This document shows, one piece after another, positions 33,122 through 42,110 of a stretch of DNA of 64,000 nucleotides; within the stretch, counting starts at the first letter, position 1, and each line of letters begins with the position of its first letter. This DNA is from Rhizobium sp. CG5 (GTDB lineage: Bacteria > Pseudomonadota > Alphaproteobacteria > Rhizobiales > Rhizobiaceae), in assembly GCF_023701945.1 (NCBI RefSeq), contig NZ_JABAEF010000001.1, positions 620,001 through 684,000 on the forward strand. Reading direction: 5' to 3'. The notes under the pieces are model-generated. The model was given only the letters and a program-made list of their open reading frames with translations. It had not been told where the DNA came from and ran no database searches. A program made the position numbers and the translations under genes.

Positions 33122-33655
33122 ATGAGCGAGGCTATCGAAATTCCGGCTATCGCCGGCGACGGTTCGCTTTATCCCGTCGACAAGATGCAGGCCCATGTCG
33201 ACGGGCTCCTGCATCTCGCCGTATCGGTCTTCGTGTTCGACGGCGCGTTTCTGCTGATCCAGAAACGCGCCGCGACGAAATATCATTGCGCCGGCCAATG
33301 GGCCAATACCTGCTGCACCCATCCGCATTGGGGCGAAAGCGTCGAGCATTGCGCCGGCCGGCGCCTGAACGAGGAACTCGGCTTCACCTTATCCCTGACC
33401 CGTCACCAGACCGTGGAATATTCAGCCGATGTCGGGTCGGGCCTGCGCGAGCACGAGCGCGTGACCCTGTTCAGTGGCCAGGTCGATCGCCACACACTCA
33501 CAATCCGTCCGGTCGAGCGTGAAGTCGAAGCCGTGCGCTGGATATCGCTGCGGCAGTTGCGGCAGGATGTCCTCGATCGTCCCGAAGAATTCACCCCCTG
33601 GCTGCGCATCTACCTGCAGCGCTTCCCCGGTCTCAGTTTTGCTCAGGCCGCCTGA
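33122..33655 (+). CDS. idi: Isopentenyl-diphosphate delta-isomerase, type I
   Basis: This 177-residue Nudix-fold isomerase interconverts IPP and DMAPP for carotenoid and phytyl-tail synthesis. The active-site Cys is in WANTCCTHPHWGES, the Nudix-like element in AGRRLNEELGFTL, and a Glu metal/acid residue in LREHERVTLF. I chose ATG 33122 with CAGGAGAG upstream rather than GTG 33116. It follows hemA by 70 bases and ends the plus-strand arm before the convergent puf operon. Confidence 0.95.
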   Translation: MSEAIEIPAIAGDGSLYPVDKMQAHVDGLLHLAVSVFVFDGAFLLIQKRAATKYHCAGQWANTCCTHPHWGESVEHCAGRRLNEELGFTLSLTRHQTVEYSADVGSGLREHERVTLFSGQVDRHTLTIRPVEREVEAVRWISLRQLRQDVLDRPEEFTPWLRIYLQRFPGLSFAQAA

Positions 33656-33835
33656 GGGTGCGAGACCGGCCGACCACAGGGCACCAGGAGGAAAAAGGGT
33701 GATCCCGCAAGCCCCTCCCGGTTGTTGAAAAGCAGCGCGTACTTTCGCGACGTCCTCCTCGCCCTTGTGACGAGAATGTTCTGACGTCCATAAATCATAC
33801 GGTTTCCGCTTGATCGGCTCCGCTCTAGGTCGCAG

Positions 33836-33944
33836 CCCCTCATCCCCCTGCCGGCACCTTCTCCCCGCAAGCGTGGAGAAGGAGGAATGCCGCAGCGTTT
33901 CCGTTCCCTCGCCCCGCTTGCGGGGAGAGGGTCAGGGTGAGGGG
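33836..33944. repeat. Rhizobial-type palindromic intergenic repeat between idi and pufC
   Basis: This is a mosaic of hairpins: CCTTCTCC...GGAGAAGG around 33856-33883, and CCCTCgCCCCGCttGCGGGGaGAGGG around 33905-33930, bracketed by CCCCTCAT and GTGAGGGG. The wording is typical of intergenic elements repeated many times in rhizobial genomes. It sits between the convergent idi and puf operons. The rest of 33656-34055 contains no supportable gene. Confidence 0.65.
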
Positions 33945-34055
33945 CGGGGCCGGGAATGGAAGTTGATCAAACGGAAACTGTATCAGACGTTTGCAGATGC
34001 TCCAGACAAGCCCTGATATGACGAATGACGGATGGGTACGATTTGACCCCCACAG

Positions 34056-34080
34056 AAAAGCGGCGGATCGCTCCGCCGCA
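34056..34080 (-). terminator. Rho-independent terminator of the puf operon
   Basis: On the minus strand, GCGGCGGA and TCCGCCGC (34060-34067 with 34072-34079) form a perfect 8-bp GC-rich stem with a 4-base loop, followed by TTTT (34059-34056). It lies 26 bases past the pufC stop. Flanking CAGAA/TTCTG extends the pairing in the plus direction too, so it may end the idi transcript as well. Confidence 0.7.
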
Positions 34081-34105
34081 TTCTGTGCCTCGCCTTGGCA
34101 GACTG

Positions 34106-35275
34106 TCACTTGCTGGCCGGTGCGACCGGCAGCAGCGGGGCGGCCGCCGCCTGCTGGTTGTGGGCGGGGGGCGCGGCGCTGCTGGTCTGGCCGGCAGGGG
34201 TCATGCGCTGCGTCGTTCCGGGCTGGTAGGTGCTGAAGTCTGGAACCTCGGTCGGGCCCTTCTTGCCCAGGGCATCGAGATAGTCCTGCAGCATCGAGAC
34301 GCCATCGAGCGGCTTCTGGACGCCGGCATGGCAGGTGGCGCAACCCACCTTGAAGACATCGCCTTGCGGCCCCTTGCGATGGTCAGGGAAGATCGGCGTC
34401 AGCCCGACCAGGTAATTGGCGTTGATATCGCGGGCCATGCGGATGCCGTGCCATGCGGTCACGCGCTGCGGCGGGCTCTGATCCCAATCGTTGAAGGCGC
34501 GCGAGTTGTGGCAGGTCACGCAGTTGACGCCAAGCGATTCCGACATATGCATCATCAGCGACCAGGTCGCTTCCGTTTCCTTCGTGCCGGCCGGGTTTGT
34601 GCCGGTCGGAAGGGCGGTCGTCGAATGGACGCGGATCTGCTTGTCCCCGAGCAGATAGTCTTTCAGCACATTCTGGGGCAGCGAGGACTTGCCGCCGAAA
34701 TTCGCCACCACATTCTGGCCCTGGCGGTTCTGCGTCATATTGCCGGCCGGCTTCGGCTCCAGGTCCTCATACCAGGTGTTGGTCGGGATCGCCTGGCCGC
34801 GGTGACAGGTATAGCAGGTGGCGCCAACCGCTCCGACATGGGGTTGCCAATCGACGTTGATCGCCTGGGTCATCTGGATCATCCGGCGGGCGACGACCTT
34901 CTGGTAGATTTCGTCGGAGGCCATGTTTTCCGGATTGTGGCAATAGTTGCAGCCGGCTTCGGGCGCGATCCATTCGGTGATCGAGGCCATGAACTGGTTG
35001 AACTGGTCGTCGGACAGATCGCCCAGGATCTGGACGTTCTCATAGAGATCGCGAGCCTTGTCGCCGGCCGGATCGGCCTGCCAGGGGGCAGGCGGCACGA
35101 CATTGGCGGTTTTCAGGGCCTCCTGCTTCTCGACGTCGCGATAGAGCACCATGCCGGTGCCGCGAGCGCCGATCTGTGTGCCCTCGACCGGCGGAGCATC
35201 CCAGCCGGCGCCGACGAAGCTGGCGATCGTCAGCAGGGCTCCGGCAGAGGCGGCGAATGGAATCCAGAGTTTCAT
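34106..35275 (-). CDS. pufC: Photosynthetic reaction centre tetraheme cytochrome c subunit
   Basis: This 389-residue tetraheme protein has four CXXCH motifs: CNYCH, CYTCH, CVTCH and CATCH. Methionine ligands are likely in [21 protein letters not shown] and [10 protein letters not shown]. It re-reduces the special pair from soluble donors in the periplasm. The N-terminus [20 protein letters not shown] is a hydrophobic anchor without a lipobox Cys, so unlike Blastochloris PufC it is probably held by an uncleaved helix. The last ~50 residues are Pro/Ala/Gln-rich. ATG 35275 overlaps the pufM stop (ATGA). Confidence 0.95.
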   Translation of the reverse strand: MKLWIPFAASAGALLTIASFVGAGWDAPPVEGTQIGARGTGMVLYRDVEKQEALKTANVVPPAPWQADPAGDKARDLYENVQILGDLSDDQFNQFMASITEWIAPEAGCNYCHNPENMASDEIYQKVVARRMIQMTQAINVDWQPHVGAVGATCYTCHRGQAIPTNTWYEDLEPKPAGNMTQNRQGQNVVANFGGKSSLPQNVLKDYLLGDKQIRVHSTTALPTGTNPAGTKETEATWSLMMHMSESLGVNCVTCHNSRAFNDWDQSPPQRVTAWHGIRMARDINANYLVGLTPIFPDHRKGPQGDVFKVGCATCHAGVQKPLDGVSMLQDYLDALGKKGPTEVPDFSTYQPGTTQRMTPAGQTSSAAPPAHNQQAAAAPLLPVAPASK

Positions 35276-36249
35276 TGTCCTGCTCCTGATTGCGCCGGAT
35301 CGACCACGTCCGGCCACAAGGTCGGCAATGGAGACACGAGTCCGTGGTTGACACCCCAGAGATACCAGTTGTCGACGACCGTGCCGGTCAGCAGGATGCC
35401 GATGCCGCCTGTCAAGGGGGTGAGAATGGCAAACCACCAGGCCCAGCGATGCACGGATTCCATGGTGGCGTTGAAGCCCATGGTCCAGCGCCAGAACAGG
35501 GCAGCCCGTTCAGAGGCGGTGCCGCGGTCGGTGATCTGTTCCAGCTCGCGCTCGCCGCCATATTTGCCCACGGCCAGGATGGTCGCGCCATGCATGGCAA
35601 AGAGCAGCACCGAGCCGTAGAGGAAGACGATCGAGAGGCAGTGGAACGGGTTGTAGTAGAGGTTGCCGTAGCGGATCGACAAGGCAGCCGTCCAGTCGAG
35701 ATGGGGGAAGATGCCGAAGGGCACGGCTTCTGAAAAATTGCCCATCAGCAGCGGCCGGATGAAACCGAGCACCAGCATCAGCCAGATCGCCGATGCAAAG
35801 GCCCAGGCAACATGGGTGCCCATTTCCAGCTGCCGGGCGCGGCGATAGATCCGGACCCACCAGAGAAGCACGGAGGTTGTCATGAAAAAACCGGCCATCA
35901 GCCACCATCCGCCTTCGGCCAGCGGCGGCAGGACCGTGATCCCGTATTTGGCCGGCGGCGGCTCAAGGCCGAGCCAGAACAGCTGCCGGACGAACTGGAT
36001 CGGATCCCAGCCCACCGAGGCGAACATGTTCAGCCCGATGATCTCGAAGGCGATGAAGCCGAAGACCAGCGACAGCGTGCCGAGATAGCCGAGATAGATC
36101 GGCCCGATCTGGGCATTGCCGATCATGCCGAACAGCCGCACGTAAAATGGTTCGCCGGTGCGTCTGCTGTCGCCGCGCGGCAGCGGCATGCCTGCTTCAA
36201 CGGGCCCGGTGATCTGGATCGGCGTGATGATGTTTTGATATTGTGCCAT
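35272..36249 (-). CDS. pufM: Photosynthetic reaction centre M subunit
   Basis: This 325-residue type II reaction-centre core subunit has five membrane helices. Characteristic segments are [20 protein letters not shown] with MHGATILAV (bacteriochlorophyll and Fe histidines), [18 protein letters not shown] (Fe ligand Glu) and [30 protein letters not shown] lies near the end. The chain ends without the extension seen where no PufC exists, consistent with the tetraheme subunit encoded next. It overlaps pufC by ATGA. Confidence 0.97.
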   Translation of the reverse strand: MAQYQNIITPIQITGPVEAGMPLPRGDSRRTGEPFYVRLFGMIGNAQIGPIYLGYLGTLSLVFGFIAFEIIGLNMFASVGWDPIQFVRQLFWLGLEPPPAKYGITVLPPLAEGGWWLMAGFFMTTSVLLWWVRIYRRARQLEMGTHVAWAFASAIWLMLVLGFIRPLLMGNFSEAVPFGIFPHLDWTAALSIRYGNLYYNPFHCLSIVFLYGSVLLFAMHGATILAVGKYGGERELEQITDRGTASERAALFWRWTMGFNATMESVHRWAWWFAILTPLTGGIGILLTGTVVDNWYLWGVNHGLVSPLPTLWPDVVDPAQSGAGQ

Positions 36250-36262
36250 GGTCCGGTCCCCC

Positions 36263-37108
36263 TCAGCTCCAGATCGGCAGCTCGAGCCACCAGTTCCACC
36301 ACTGGGGCCAGCCTTGGTTCCAAAAGGGTCCGCTGATCACGATGCAGACGGCGCTCCAGAAACCGGCATTGAGGGCCAGGATCAGGCCCAGCCGATGGAT
36401 GCCGAGCGTGCCGATCGAATAACCGATGATGTCGCGGAAAAATGTGTCTTCATATTCCGGTGTCTTGACCTCGGCCTGCTTGCCGGGCTCGTCGAGCGAG
36501 GCGCCGGGATTGGCGGCCGACAGGATCAGGCCGCCATGCAGCGCCAGCGCCAGCGTCGTCGTGAAGAAGAACGACACGGCGATCATATGGGCGGGATTGT
36601 AGTGGAAGTGCAGATATTGGTAGCCGACATTCGACACCCAGTCGAGGTGACTGAAGATGCCATAGGGAAAGCCGGCGCCCCAGGCGCCGAGCAGCAGCGG
36701 CCGGATGACGACAAGGGTCGTATAGGCAAAGATCGCCACGGAAAAGGCAAAGGGCACGTGATAGCCGATGCCGAGCTTGCGGCAGATTTCGACTTCCCGC
36801 AGCGCCCAGGAGATGAAGGCGCCGAGCGCGCACACGGTGATGATCTGCCACAGCCCGCCCTGCTTGAGCGGTGCCAACGCCAGGCCATAGGACAGGTCCG
36901 GTGGCGCGATGGAAATCTGCCAGATGTTCCAGGTCGGCCCGATGGAGGCCCCATAGACGATGAGCGCGGTGCCCAGCGTGGCGAAAAAGGCGGTGGTGAC
37001 GCCGAAGAAGCCGACATAGAAGGGTCCGACCCAGAAGTCGAACAGATCGCCGCCGATCAGTGTTCCGCCGCGCACGCGATATTTGCGTTCAAAACTCAGC
37101 AGTGCCAT
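36263..37108 (-). CDS. pufL: Photosynthetic reaction centre L subunit
   Basis: This 281-residue five-helix subunit starts [20 protein letters not shown], the invariant PufL N-terminus, so ATG 37108 was chosen. The ligand histidines are in [34 protein letters not shown] and [12 protein letters not shown], serving the special pair, accessory pigment and non-heme iron. [20 protein letters not shown] forms the QB region. It is separated from pufM by 13 bases and from pufA by a 117-base structured spacer. Confidence 0.97.
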   Translation of the reverse strand: MALLSFERKYRVRGGTLIGGDLFDFWVGPFYVGFFGVTTAFFATLGTALIVYGASIGPTWNIWQISIAPPDLSYGLALAPLKQGGLWQIITVCALGAFISWALREVEICRKLGIGYHVPFAFSVAIFAYTTLVVIRPLLLGAWGAGFPYGIFSHLDWVSNVGYQYLHFHYNPAHMIAVSFFFTTTLALALHGGLILSAANPGASLDEPGKQAEVKTPEYEDTFFRDIIGYSIGTLGIHRLGLILALNAGFWSAVCIVISGPFWNQGWPQWWNWWLELPIWS

Positions 37109-37125
37109 TTGCGTATCCTCGAGAT

Positions 37126-37215
37126 GGTCAGCCGGTTGGCGATGTCCGTTCGTAAAAATATGTTCGTAAGGCATTGGCGGCGGGCGAGACCGGCTGACCG
37201 GCCACGCCCGCTGCC
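37126..37215 (-). promoter_or_regulatory. Structured pufA-pufL intercistronic spacer
   Basis: GGTCAGCCGGT (37126-37136) is perfectly complementary to ACCGGCTGACC (37189-37199). GGCGGCGGGCG (37176-37186) pairs with CGCCCGCTGCC (37205-37215) with one mismatch. The two helices interleave and so would compete or form a pseudoknot. In Rhodobacter, hairpins at this place protect the upstream pufBA mRNA from 3' decay so antenna is made in excess of the reaction centre. The same role is inferred here. Confidence 0.6.
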
Positions 37216-37225
37216 GACTTGAGCG

Positions 37226-37423
37226 TCAGCCGACGAGCCGCTGATCCGCGTCCCATGAGAGGGAGTGTTCGATCGCGCTGGTCTTGAGGGGCTTGCCCTC
37301 GAGCCAGTTGAATCGATCCGTGCTCAACAGGATGAAGTGGATCAGAATGGCGAGCGTAAACAGGAACACAGACAGTGCGACCAGCGCCTTGCGCGGATCG
37401 AACATGAGCCAGATTCTCCACAT
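37226..37423 (-). CDS. pufA: Light-harvesting 1 alpha polypeptide
   Basis: This 65-residue single-helix antenna peptide starts [20 protein letters not shown]. The bacteriochlorophyll ligand His is in [20 protein letters not shown], followed by a 25-residue periplasmic tail. Size and motifs are standard for LH1 alpha. It lies 11 bases downstream of pufB and forms the LH1 ring with it. No pucBA (LH2) genes are in the window. Confidence 0.95.
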   Translation of the reverse strand: MWRIWLMFDPRKALVALSVFLFTLAILIHFILLSTDRFNWLEGKPLKTSAIEHSLSWDADQRLVG

Positions 37424-37434
37424 GTGCGCTCTCC

Positions 37435-37656
37435 CTATGCCAACATCGGCAGAAGCGCTTGAGCCGTCTGGTTGATGTGCTCCAGGGAGACATAACCTTC
37501 TGGCCCCGGGATCCAGGGACGCCACATCCACACCAGGATATGCGCGACGATCGCAATCGCCGTGAATATCAAGAAGCCTTGGATGAACAATCCGTGGAAC
37601 TCGCGAGCTTCGCTTTCGGTCAGACCCGAAAGTGAAACGCTTGATGTTTCAGCCAT
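37435..37656 (-). CDS. pufB: Light-harvesting 1 beta polypeptide
   Basis: This 73-residue beta subunit has the conserved [17 protein letters not shown] segment and the ligand His in [17 protein letters not shown]. It continues past the usual end at RPWIP with about 22 more residues ([20 protein letters not shown]), so it is longer than a typical LH1 beta. The start ATG 37656 is preceded by AGGAGGTGAGTTTG, a strong ribosome site. The in-frame GTG three codons earlier lies within that spacing. Confidence 0.93.
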   Translation of the reverse strand: MAETSSVSLSGLTESEAREFHGLFIQGFLIFTAIAIVAHILVWMWRPWIPGPEGYVSLEHINQTAQALLPMLA

Positions 37657-37771
37657 CAAACTCACCTCCTAGTCTCGAACACCGCGGCACCCCCGCGGCG
37701 GGGTTCCGGCAAGGCCCGTTGAAGGACCCAACCGGGGTATTGTCGGTGTCGAGAACACCGGCAAACGGGGG
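37657..37771 (-). promoter_or_regulatory. pufQ-pufB intercistronic region with hairpins
   Basis: CGGTGT (37744-37749) pairs with ACACCG (37755-37760) just after the pufQ stop, and CCGCGG (37682-37687) pairs with CCGCGG (37693-37698) nearer pufB. They form two short stems on the minus-strand transcript. This is the place where puf mRNA is processed or re-initiated in related bacteria. No PpsR box is present, so pufBALMC probably depends on transcription from the bchC promoter and on an unrecognised local promoter. Confidence 0.4.
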
Positions 37772-38002
37772 TCACGCGTGAAACGCGTAACCGACGGCTG
37801 CATAGGCCGACGAACGGGCCTCGGCGAACACGGACTGGTCGGGCCGGCTCGCGTGACTGTCGAACTGGATGGCGATCCGGTGGCCGGTCGCCGCGATCAG
37901 GCAGAGCGGATAGGAGATCAGGAAGAGCTGGCGCATCAGGGCGCGCTCCGACTTGCGATCCCGCTCGGCATCTGTCGTCTCGTGGGTGGTCATCTCATGC
38001 AT
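37772..38002 (-). CDS. pufQ: PufQ, bacteriochlorophyll synthesis-associated protein
   Basis: This 76-residue protein has one membrane helix (ALMRQLFLISYPLCLIAATG). The C-terminal HRIAIQFDSHASRPDQSVF... with a terminal AYAAVGYAFHA agrees with PufQ. ATG 38002 has GAGGAGGTGACACC upstream. It sits between bchZ and pufB, the canonical pufQ location. In Rhodobacter capsulatus PufQ is needed for normal bacteriochlorophyll levels and may carry pigment intermediates. Confidence 0.85.
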   Translation of the reverse strand: MHEMTTHETTDAERDRKSERALMRQLFLISYPLCLIAATGHRIAIQFDSHASRPDQSVFAEARSSAYAAVGYAFHA

Positions 38003-38046
38003 GGTGTCACCTCCTCGCCGCCTCCGGGCGGCCATGAATATCGTCT

Positions 38047-39498
38047 TCAGGCGTAGGCTCCCGTCAGCCTGGCCGCGCCTTCCACATGGCGCGCGGCCAC
38101 TTCCGCGGCATTGTCGCGCCGGGCCTCCCGCTCGGCGGCGTCGCGCAGGCGCTTGGCGGCCGAGATGCGCACCAGCACCGGTTCGGCACTGACGCGCAGT
38201 TCGAGCTGCGCCTGGGCGTCCGCCGCCCAGGGCAATTCGCCGCTGCGGCGCGTGGTGGTGGGTTCGATGGCATCGAGTTCGCCAGCCTTCGGCAGGATAT
38301 CGAACAGCATGTCGAACAGGGCGTTGCAGACTTCCTGGATCAGCCAGGCGGCGCCCGAATAGCCCATGACCGGCGTTCCGGTATGGCGGCGCACGATGGC
38401 GCCGGGATAGGACAGCTGGATGAACTTGCCGCGCTGGCCGCGCTCGCCCATGTACATGCGCTCGTTGAACGAGCCGAACAGGATCATCGGCGGCTTGCCG
38501 GCGACCAGGTCCTGCACCGCGTGATTGTCGGTCTTGGCGCCGGGCTTGCGCGGCACGGCGAAGGTGCAGGGCAGGCCCATCTCCTCCTCCAGGAAATTGC
38601 GCAGGCCGCGCGTATAGGTCTCGTTGGCGACCACGGCGAAGCTGGCCGTGGCGAAGAAATCCTGGGTGACCGAGCGCCACAGGTCCCAGAGCGGCTTCAG
38701 CGTCGTATGCTTTTCCCGTGTGATGAAGGGCTCCGGATCGAGCCCCAGCATCTCGCCAAGCGACCGCAGGAAGGCGGTCGTCGAATGGATGCCGATCGGC
38801 GCCTGCAGATAGGGTCGGTCGAGCGCCTCGCACAGAAGGCGGCCGAATTCGCGGTAAAGGCAGATATTGGCATCGGCATCGGCAAGCTTGCGAACGTCCT
38901 CGATATGGCTACCGAGCGGGAAGACCATGTTGATCTCGGCACCGATGCCTTCGACGAGGCGGCGGATTTCCGCAAGGTCGGAGGGCATATTGTAGGTGCC
39001 GTAGATCGGGCCGATGATGTTGACCCGGGGCCTGGCGCCGTCAGGACGCCGGCGCGGGGCAGGCACCTTGCCGCCCTTCGGGCCGAATTCGGTCCACAGC
39101 CATTTCAGCCCCCGGTCGGCACTTTGCCACTGGTCTTCGTCGATGGTGCGGGGCAGGAAGCGGACGATGTTGGAGCCTTCCGGCGTCACGCCGCCGCCGA
39201 TCATCTCGGCGATCGAGCCGGTGACGACCACCGCCGGCAGGTCGGGATCGAGCGCCAGACGCGCCCGCTTCATCGCTCCCTCGGTGCCGTGCTGGCCCAG
39301 CTCGTCTTCCGACAGGCCGCTGACCACGATCGGCAATTCATGGGGCGGCAGCGCGTCGGTGTAATGCAGGACGGAGGTCACCGGCAGGTTCTCGCAGCCG
39401 ACAGGGCCGTCGATGATCACCTGCAGGCCCTTGATCGCGGTGAAGGCATAGACGCTGCCCCAGTAGCCGCCGGCTCTGTCGTGGTCGAGGATCAGCAT
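38047..39498 (-). CDS. bchZ: Chlorophyllide a reductase subunit Z
   Basis: This 483-residue NifK-like subunit of the COR complex (BchXYZ) reduces ring B of chlorophyllide a. It starts [19 protein letters not shown] with the P-cluster-like Cys in [19 protein letters not shown]. It continues with [20 protein letters not shown] in the C-terminal half. It overlaps bchY by 7 bases and precedes pufQ by 44 bases. Confidence 0.96.
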   Translation of the reverse strand: MLILDHDRAGGYWGSVYAFTAIKGLQVIIDGPVGCENLPVTSVLHYTDALPPHELPIVVSGLSEDELGQHGTEGAMKRARLALDPDLPAVVVTGSIAEMIGGGVTPEGSNIVRFLPRTIDEDQWQSADRGLKWLWTEFGPKGGKVPAPRRRPDGARPRVNIIGPIYGTYNMPSDLAEIRRLVEGIGAEINMVFPLGSHIEDVRKLADADANICLYREFGRLLCEALDRPYLQAPIGIHSTTAFLRSLGEMLGLDPEPFITREKHTTLKPLWDLWRSVTQDFFATASFAVVANETYTRGLRNFLEEEMGLPCTFAVPRKPGAKTDNHAVQDLVAGKPPMILFGSFNERMYMGERGQRGKFIQLSYPGAIVRRHTGTPVMGYSGAAWLIQEVCNALFDMLFDILPKAGELDAIEPTTTRRSGELPWAADAQAQLELRVSAEPVLVRISAAKRLRDAAEREARRDNAAEVAARHVEGAARLTGAYA

Positions 39499-41096
39499 CC
39501 GACGCTCTCCCCGTTGTCGACGGCATTGCGCGACTGCTTGACCTTGGCGGCGTATTTCTTGCGATAGGCGCTGCGGTCGGCTGGCACGTCCTGCCAGATG
39601 CCGGCCGTATCGCCGCTGCCGACACCCTCGAAGAAGGCGTTCATCGCCAGGAACCGGTCCTTGTTGGCGATGGCGGCATTGATGACGGACGGCAGCGAAC
39701 CGGGACCGGCCGGCCCCATCAGCGGGCGGGCGGAAATCAGGTTGGTGAAATAGAGCGCCGGCGTCGCCGCCTCCTTGGCCTTCTGCACGACCGGCGTGGT
39801 GCCGATGGCAAGATCCGGCCGAAACTCCCTGAGGGCGGCAAGGTCCTGCTCGAGCGAGGCCCTAAAGCGCACGATCACGCCATGGGCGGCAAGCCAGTCG
39901 GCATCGTCGCTGTTATAGGGCGTGCGCGGACAGGCCGTGCCGACATAGCGCAGGTCTGCGCCCAGTTCGACCAGCAGCCGGCCGACGATCAACTCGGAGC
40001 CTTCATAGCCCGACAGGGTGATGCGCCCCTTGATGGGGTTGGCGGCGAGCCCGGCGGATATGGCGCCGCGCATGGCATTGCGGCTGAGGTCGATCAGCGC
40101 CTGCGGCACGTTGCAGTTCCGGCCGATGGCCCGGAGCCAGGCATCGGTGCCTTCAAGGCCGATCGGCGCGGAGCCGGTGATGCTGCGGCCGGCGGCGGTG
40201 AATTCGCGGAAGGTCGCCGTGTAGAACGGGTGGATCGCCGCAACGGTGGCGCAGTCCAGTGCGGCATAGAGATCGCGCCATTCGCGCACCGGAATGGTCG
40301 GTCCGACGGCAAGCCCCATCGGCTCCAGCATGCCGCCGATGACGACCGGATCGACCGGAAACATCTCGCCGACCAGCGTCACGGTCGGCTTGTCCTTGAG
40401 CCCGCTGCGCGGCCGCTGCACGGGGCCGGCTTCCGCCTCCTGGCGGGCATAGGACAGCATGGCGCCCGCCAGCACGTCCTTGGCCTCGGCATGGGTGGGC
40501 ACCCCGAAGCCCGGCACGTCGATGCCGACGATGCGCACGCCGTCGATGTCGCGCGGCAGCATTTTCAGCGGAACGCCCGATGCGGTGGGGACGCACAGAT
40601 TGGTGACGATCAGCGCGTCGTATTTCTCCGGATCGGCCATCAGATGCACGGCCTCGACGATATCCTCGTAAAGCTTGCCGGTGACCAACGTTTCCGAGCT
40701 GAACGGCACATAGCCGACCGAGCGCTTGGCGCCGTAGAAATGTGAGGTGAAGGTCAGCCCATAGACGCAGCAGGCCGAGCCCGACAGGATCGTGCCGACC
40801 CGGCGCATGCGCAACCCGACGCGCAGCGAGCCGAAGGCCGGGCACATGGATTGCGGCTGGTCGTGGGGACCCTTCGGATAATCGGCTTCGAAACGGTCCA
40901 TCAGCTCGCCCTGGCCGGCGGCGCGGGCGGCGGCCTTGGACAGCTCCGCGCCCCCATGGCAGCCGATCGCCGAGGCGCTGTCGACGGCATCCGAAGGCAT
41001 GGCCGCTTCTGCCGCAGCCGCGCTCAATCCGCCTGCGTCGTCCGGCTCGAAATCCTTGCGCTCGAAATCCTTGTGAAGCTCATCCATGGCGGCCAT
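39492..41096 (-). CDS. bchY: Chlorophyllide a reductase subunit Y
   Basis: This 534-residue NifD-like subunit of COR has an acidic N-terminal extension of about 70 residues before [20 protein letters not shown]. Cluster Cys residues are in [22 protein letters not shown] and [10 protein letters not shown]. It pairs with BchZ and receives electrons from BchX. The chosen ATG (41096) lies 6 bases after bchX. MDELHK, three residues in, is an alternative. Confidence 0.96.
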   Translation of the reverse strand: MAAMDELHKDFERKDFEPDDAGGLSAAAAEAAMPSDAVDSASAIGCHGGAELSKAAARAAGQGELMDRFEADYPKGPHDQPQSMCPAFGSLRVGLRMRRVGTILSGSACCVYGLTFTSHFYGAKRSVGYVPFSSETLVTGKLYEDIVEAVHLMADPEKYDALIVTNLCVPTASGVPLKMLPRDIDGVRIVGIDVPGFGVPTHAEAKDVLAGAMLSYARQEAEAGPVQRPRSGLKDKPTVTLVGEMFPVDPVVIGGMLEPMGLAVGPTIPVREWRDLYAALDCATVAAIHPFYTATFREFTAAGRSITGSAPIGLEGTDAWLRAIGRNCNVPQALIDLSRNAMRGAISAGLAANPIKGRITLSGYEGSELIVGRLLVELGADLRYVGTACPRTPYNSDDADWLAAHGVIVRFRASLEQDLAALREFRPDLAIGTTPVVQKAKEAATPALYFTNLISARPLMGPAGPGSLPSVINAAIANKDRFLAMNAFFEGVGSGDTAGIWQDVPADRSAYRKKYAAKVKQSRNAVDNGESVGC

Positions 41097-41102
41097 CCGA
41101 TC

Positions 41103-42110
41103 TCAAACGTTGTCGTAGACGACTTCCAGCGACGGCCGTTTCAGCGCGCCCGTGGCGCACATGTCTTCCGGCAGGGCTGGTTGCAGCTTGTAATCGGCGC
41201 CGGTCTCGCTGGCATCGAACAGGCCGAGCAGGCCATCCTGGTCGAGCGGCTTTGGCAGGATCGGCGGGGCCTCGGCCAGATTGATCGACAGGGCTTCGAA
41301 CAGCGATCCCCAATGGCTGTCATGGGTGCCGATGATCTGGTAATTGGCGCTCTTGCGGCGGATGTCGTCGTCCTGCGGGATCGAGGCGAGAACCGGAATG
41401 CCGACCGCCTCGGCGAAGGCCTGGGCCTCGCCCGTGCCGTCGTCCTTGTTGATGACGAGGCCGGCCACGCCGACATTGCCACCGAGATTGCGGAAATACT
41501 TGACCGCCGAGCAGACATTGTTGGCCACGTAAAGCGATTGCAGATCGTTGGAGCCGACCACGACGACCTTCTGGCACATGTCGCGGGCGATCGGCAGTCC
41601 AAAGCCGCCGCAGACCACGTCGCCGAGGAAATCGAGCAGGATGAAATCGAAGTCCCAGTCGTGGAAGCCGAGCTTTTCCAGCGTTTCGAAACCATGGATG
41701 ATGCCGCGTCCGCCGCAGCCGCGGCCGACTTCGGGGCCGCCCAGTTCCATGGCGAAGACGCCGTCGCGCTTGAAGCAGACATCGGAGATCGAAATCTCCT
41801 GGCCGGCTTCCTTGCGGCGCGAGGCCGTCTGGATGATGGTCGGGCAGGCACGGCCGCCAAACAGCAGCGACGTGGTGTCGCTCTTCGGGTCGCAGCCGAT
41901 CAAGAGCACCTTCTTGCCGAGCTGGGCCAACATGTAGGAGAGATTGGCGAGCGTAAAACTCTTGCCGATGCCGCCCTTGCCATAGATGGCGATGATCTGG
42001 GTTTCCTTGGTCACCTTGCCGATCACCGGCGCATCGGGCTCGATGGCGGCTTCCTCGCGCAGATTGTCCTGCAGGCGCTCCAGGCCGTCCTGGGTCAGGT
42101 CGAGGCTCAT
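41103..42110 (-). CDS. bchX: Chlorophyllide a reductase iron protein X
   Basis: This 335-residue NifH/BchL-like ATP-binding protein supplies electrons to BchYZ. The P-loop is [20 protein letters not shown] and the conserved cluster cysteines are in GRGCGGRGIIHG and [14 protein letters not shown]. Position between bchC and bchY and the GKSFT variant of the P-loop distinguish it from bchL. The true start is ATG 42110, which overlaps the bchC stop (ATGA). Reading further upstream only covers bchC in another frame. Confidence 0.96.
   Translation of the reverse strand: MSLDLTQDGLERLQDNLREEAAIEPDAPVIGKVTKETQIIAIYGKGGIGKSFTLANLSYMLAQLGKKVLLIGCDPKSDTTSLLFGGRACPTIIQTASRRKEAGQEISISDVCFKRDGVFAMELGGPEVGRGCGGRGIIHGFETLEKLGFHDWDFDFILLDFLGDVVCGGFGLPIARDMCQKVVVVGSNDLQSLYVANNVCSAVKYFRNLGGNVGVAGLVINKDDGTGEAQAFAEAVGIPVLASIPQDDDIRRKSANYQIIGTHDSHWGSLFEALSINLAEAPPILPKPLDQDGLLGLFDASETGADYKLQPALPEDMCATGALKRPSLEVVYDNV

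Noticed and set aside
33962-33972. TTGATCAA near 33963 as an FnrL site
   Set aside because: FNR sites are TTGAT-N4-ATCAA. Here the half sites are fused without the 4-base spacer.
33656-34055. CRISPR-like or tandem repeat between idi and puf
   Set aside because: The hairpins belong to one mosaic palindromic element. There are no regularly spaced direct repeats or spacers.
35276-35437. Upstream extension of pufC
   Set aside because: The extra 54 residues are read from pufM in another frame. The ATGA overlap and hydrophobic N-terminus place the start at 35275.
38086-39567. Plus-strand open frame of 493 codons opposite bchZ
   Set aside because: Shadow of bchZ: no recognisable motif, and composition mirrors the sense gene.
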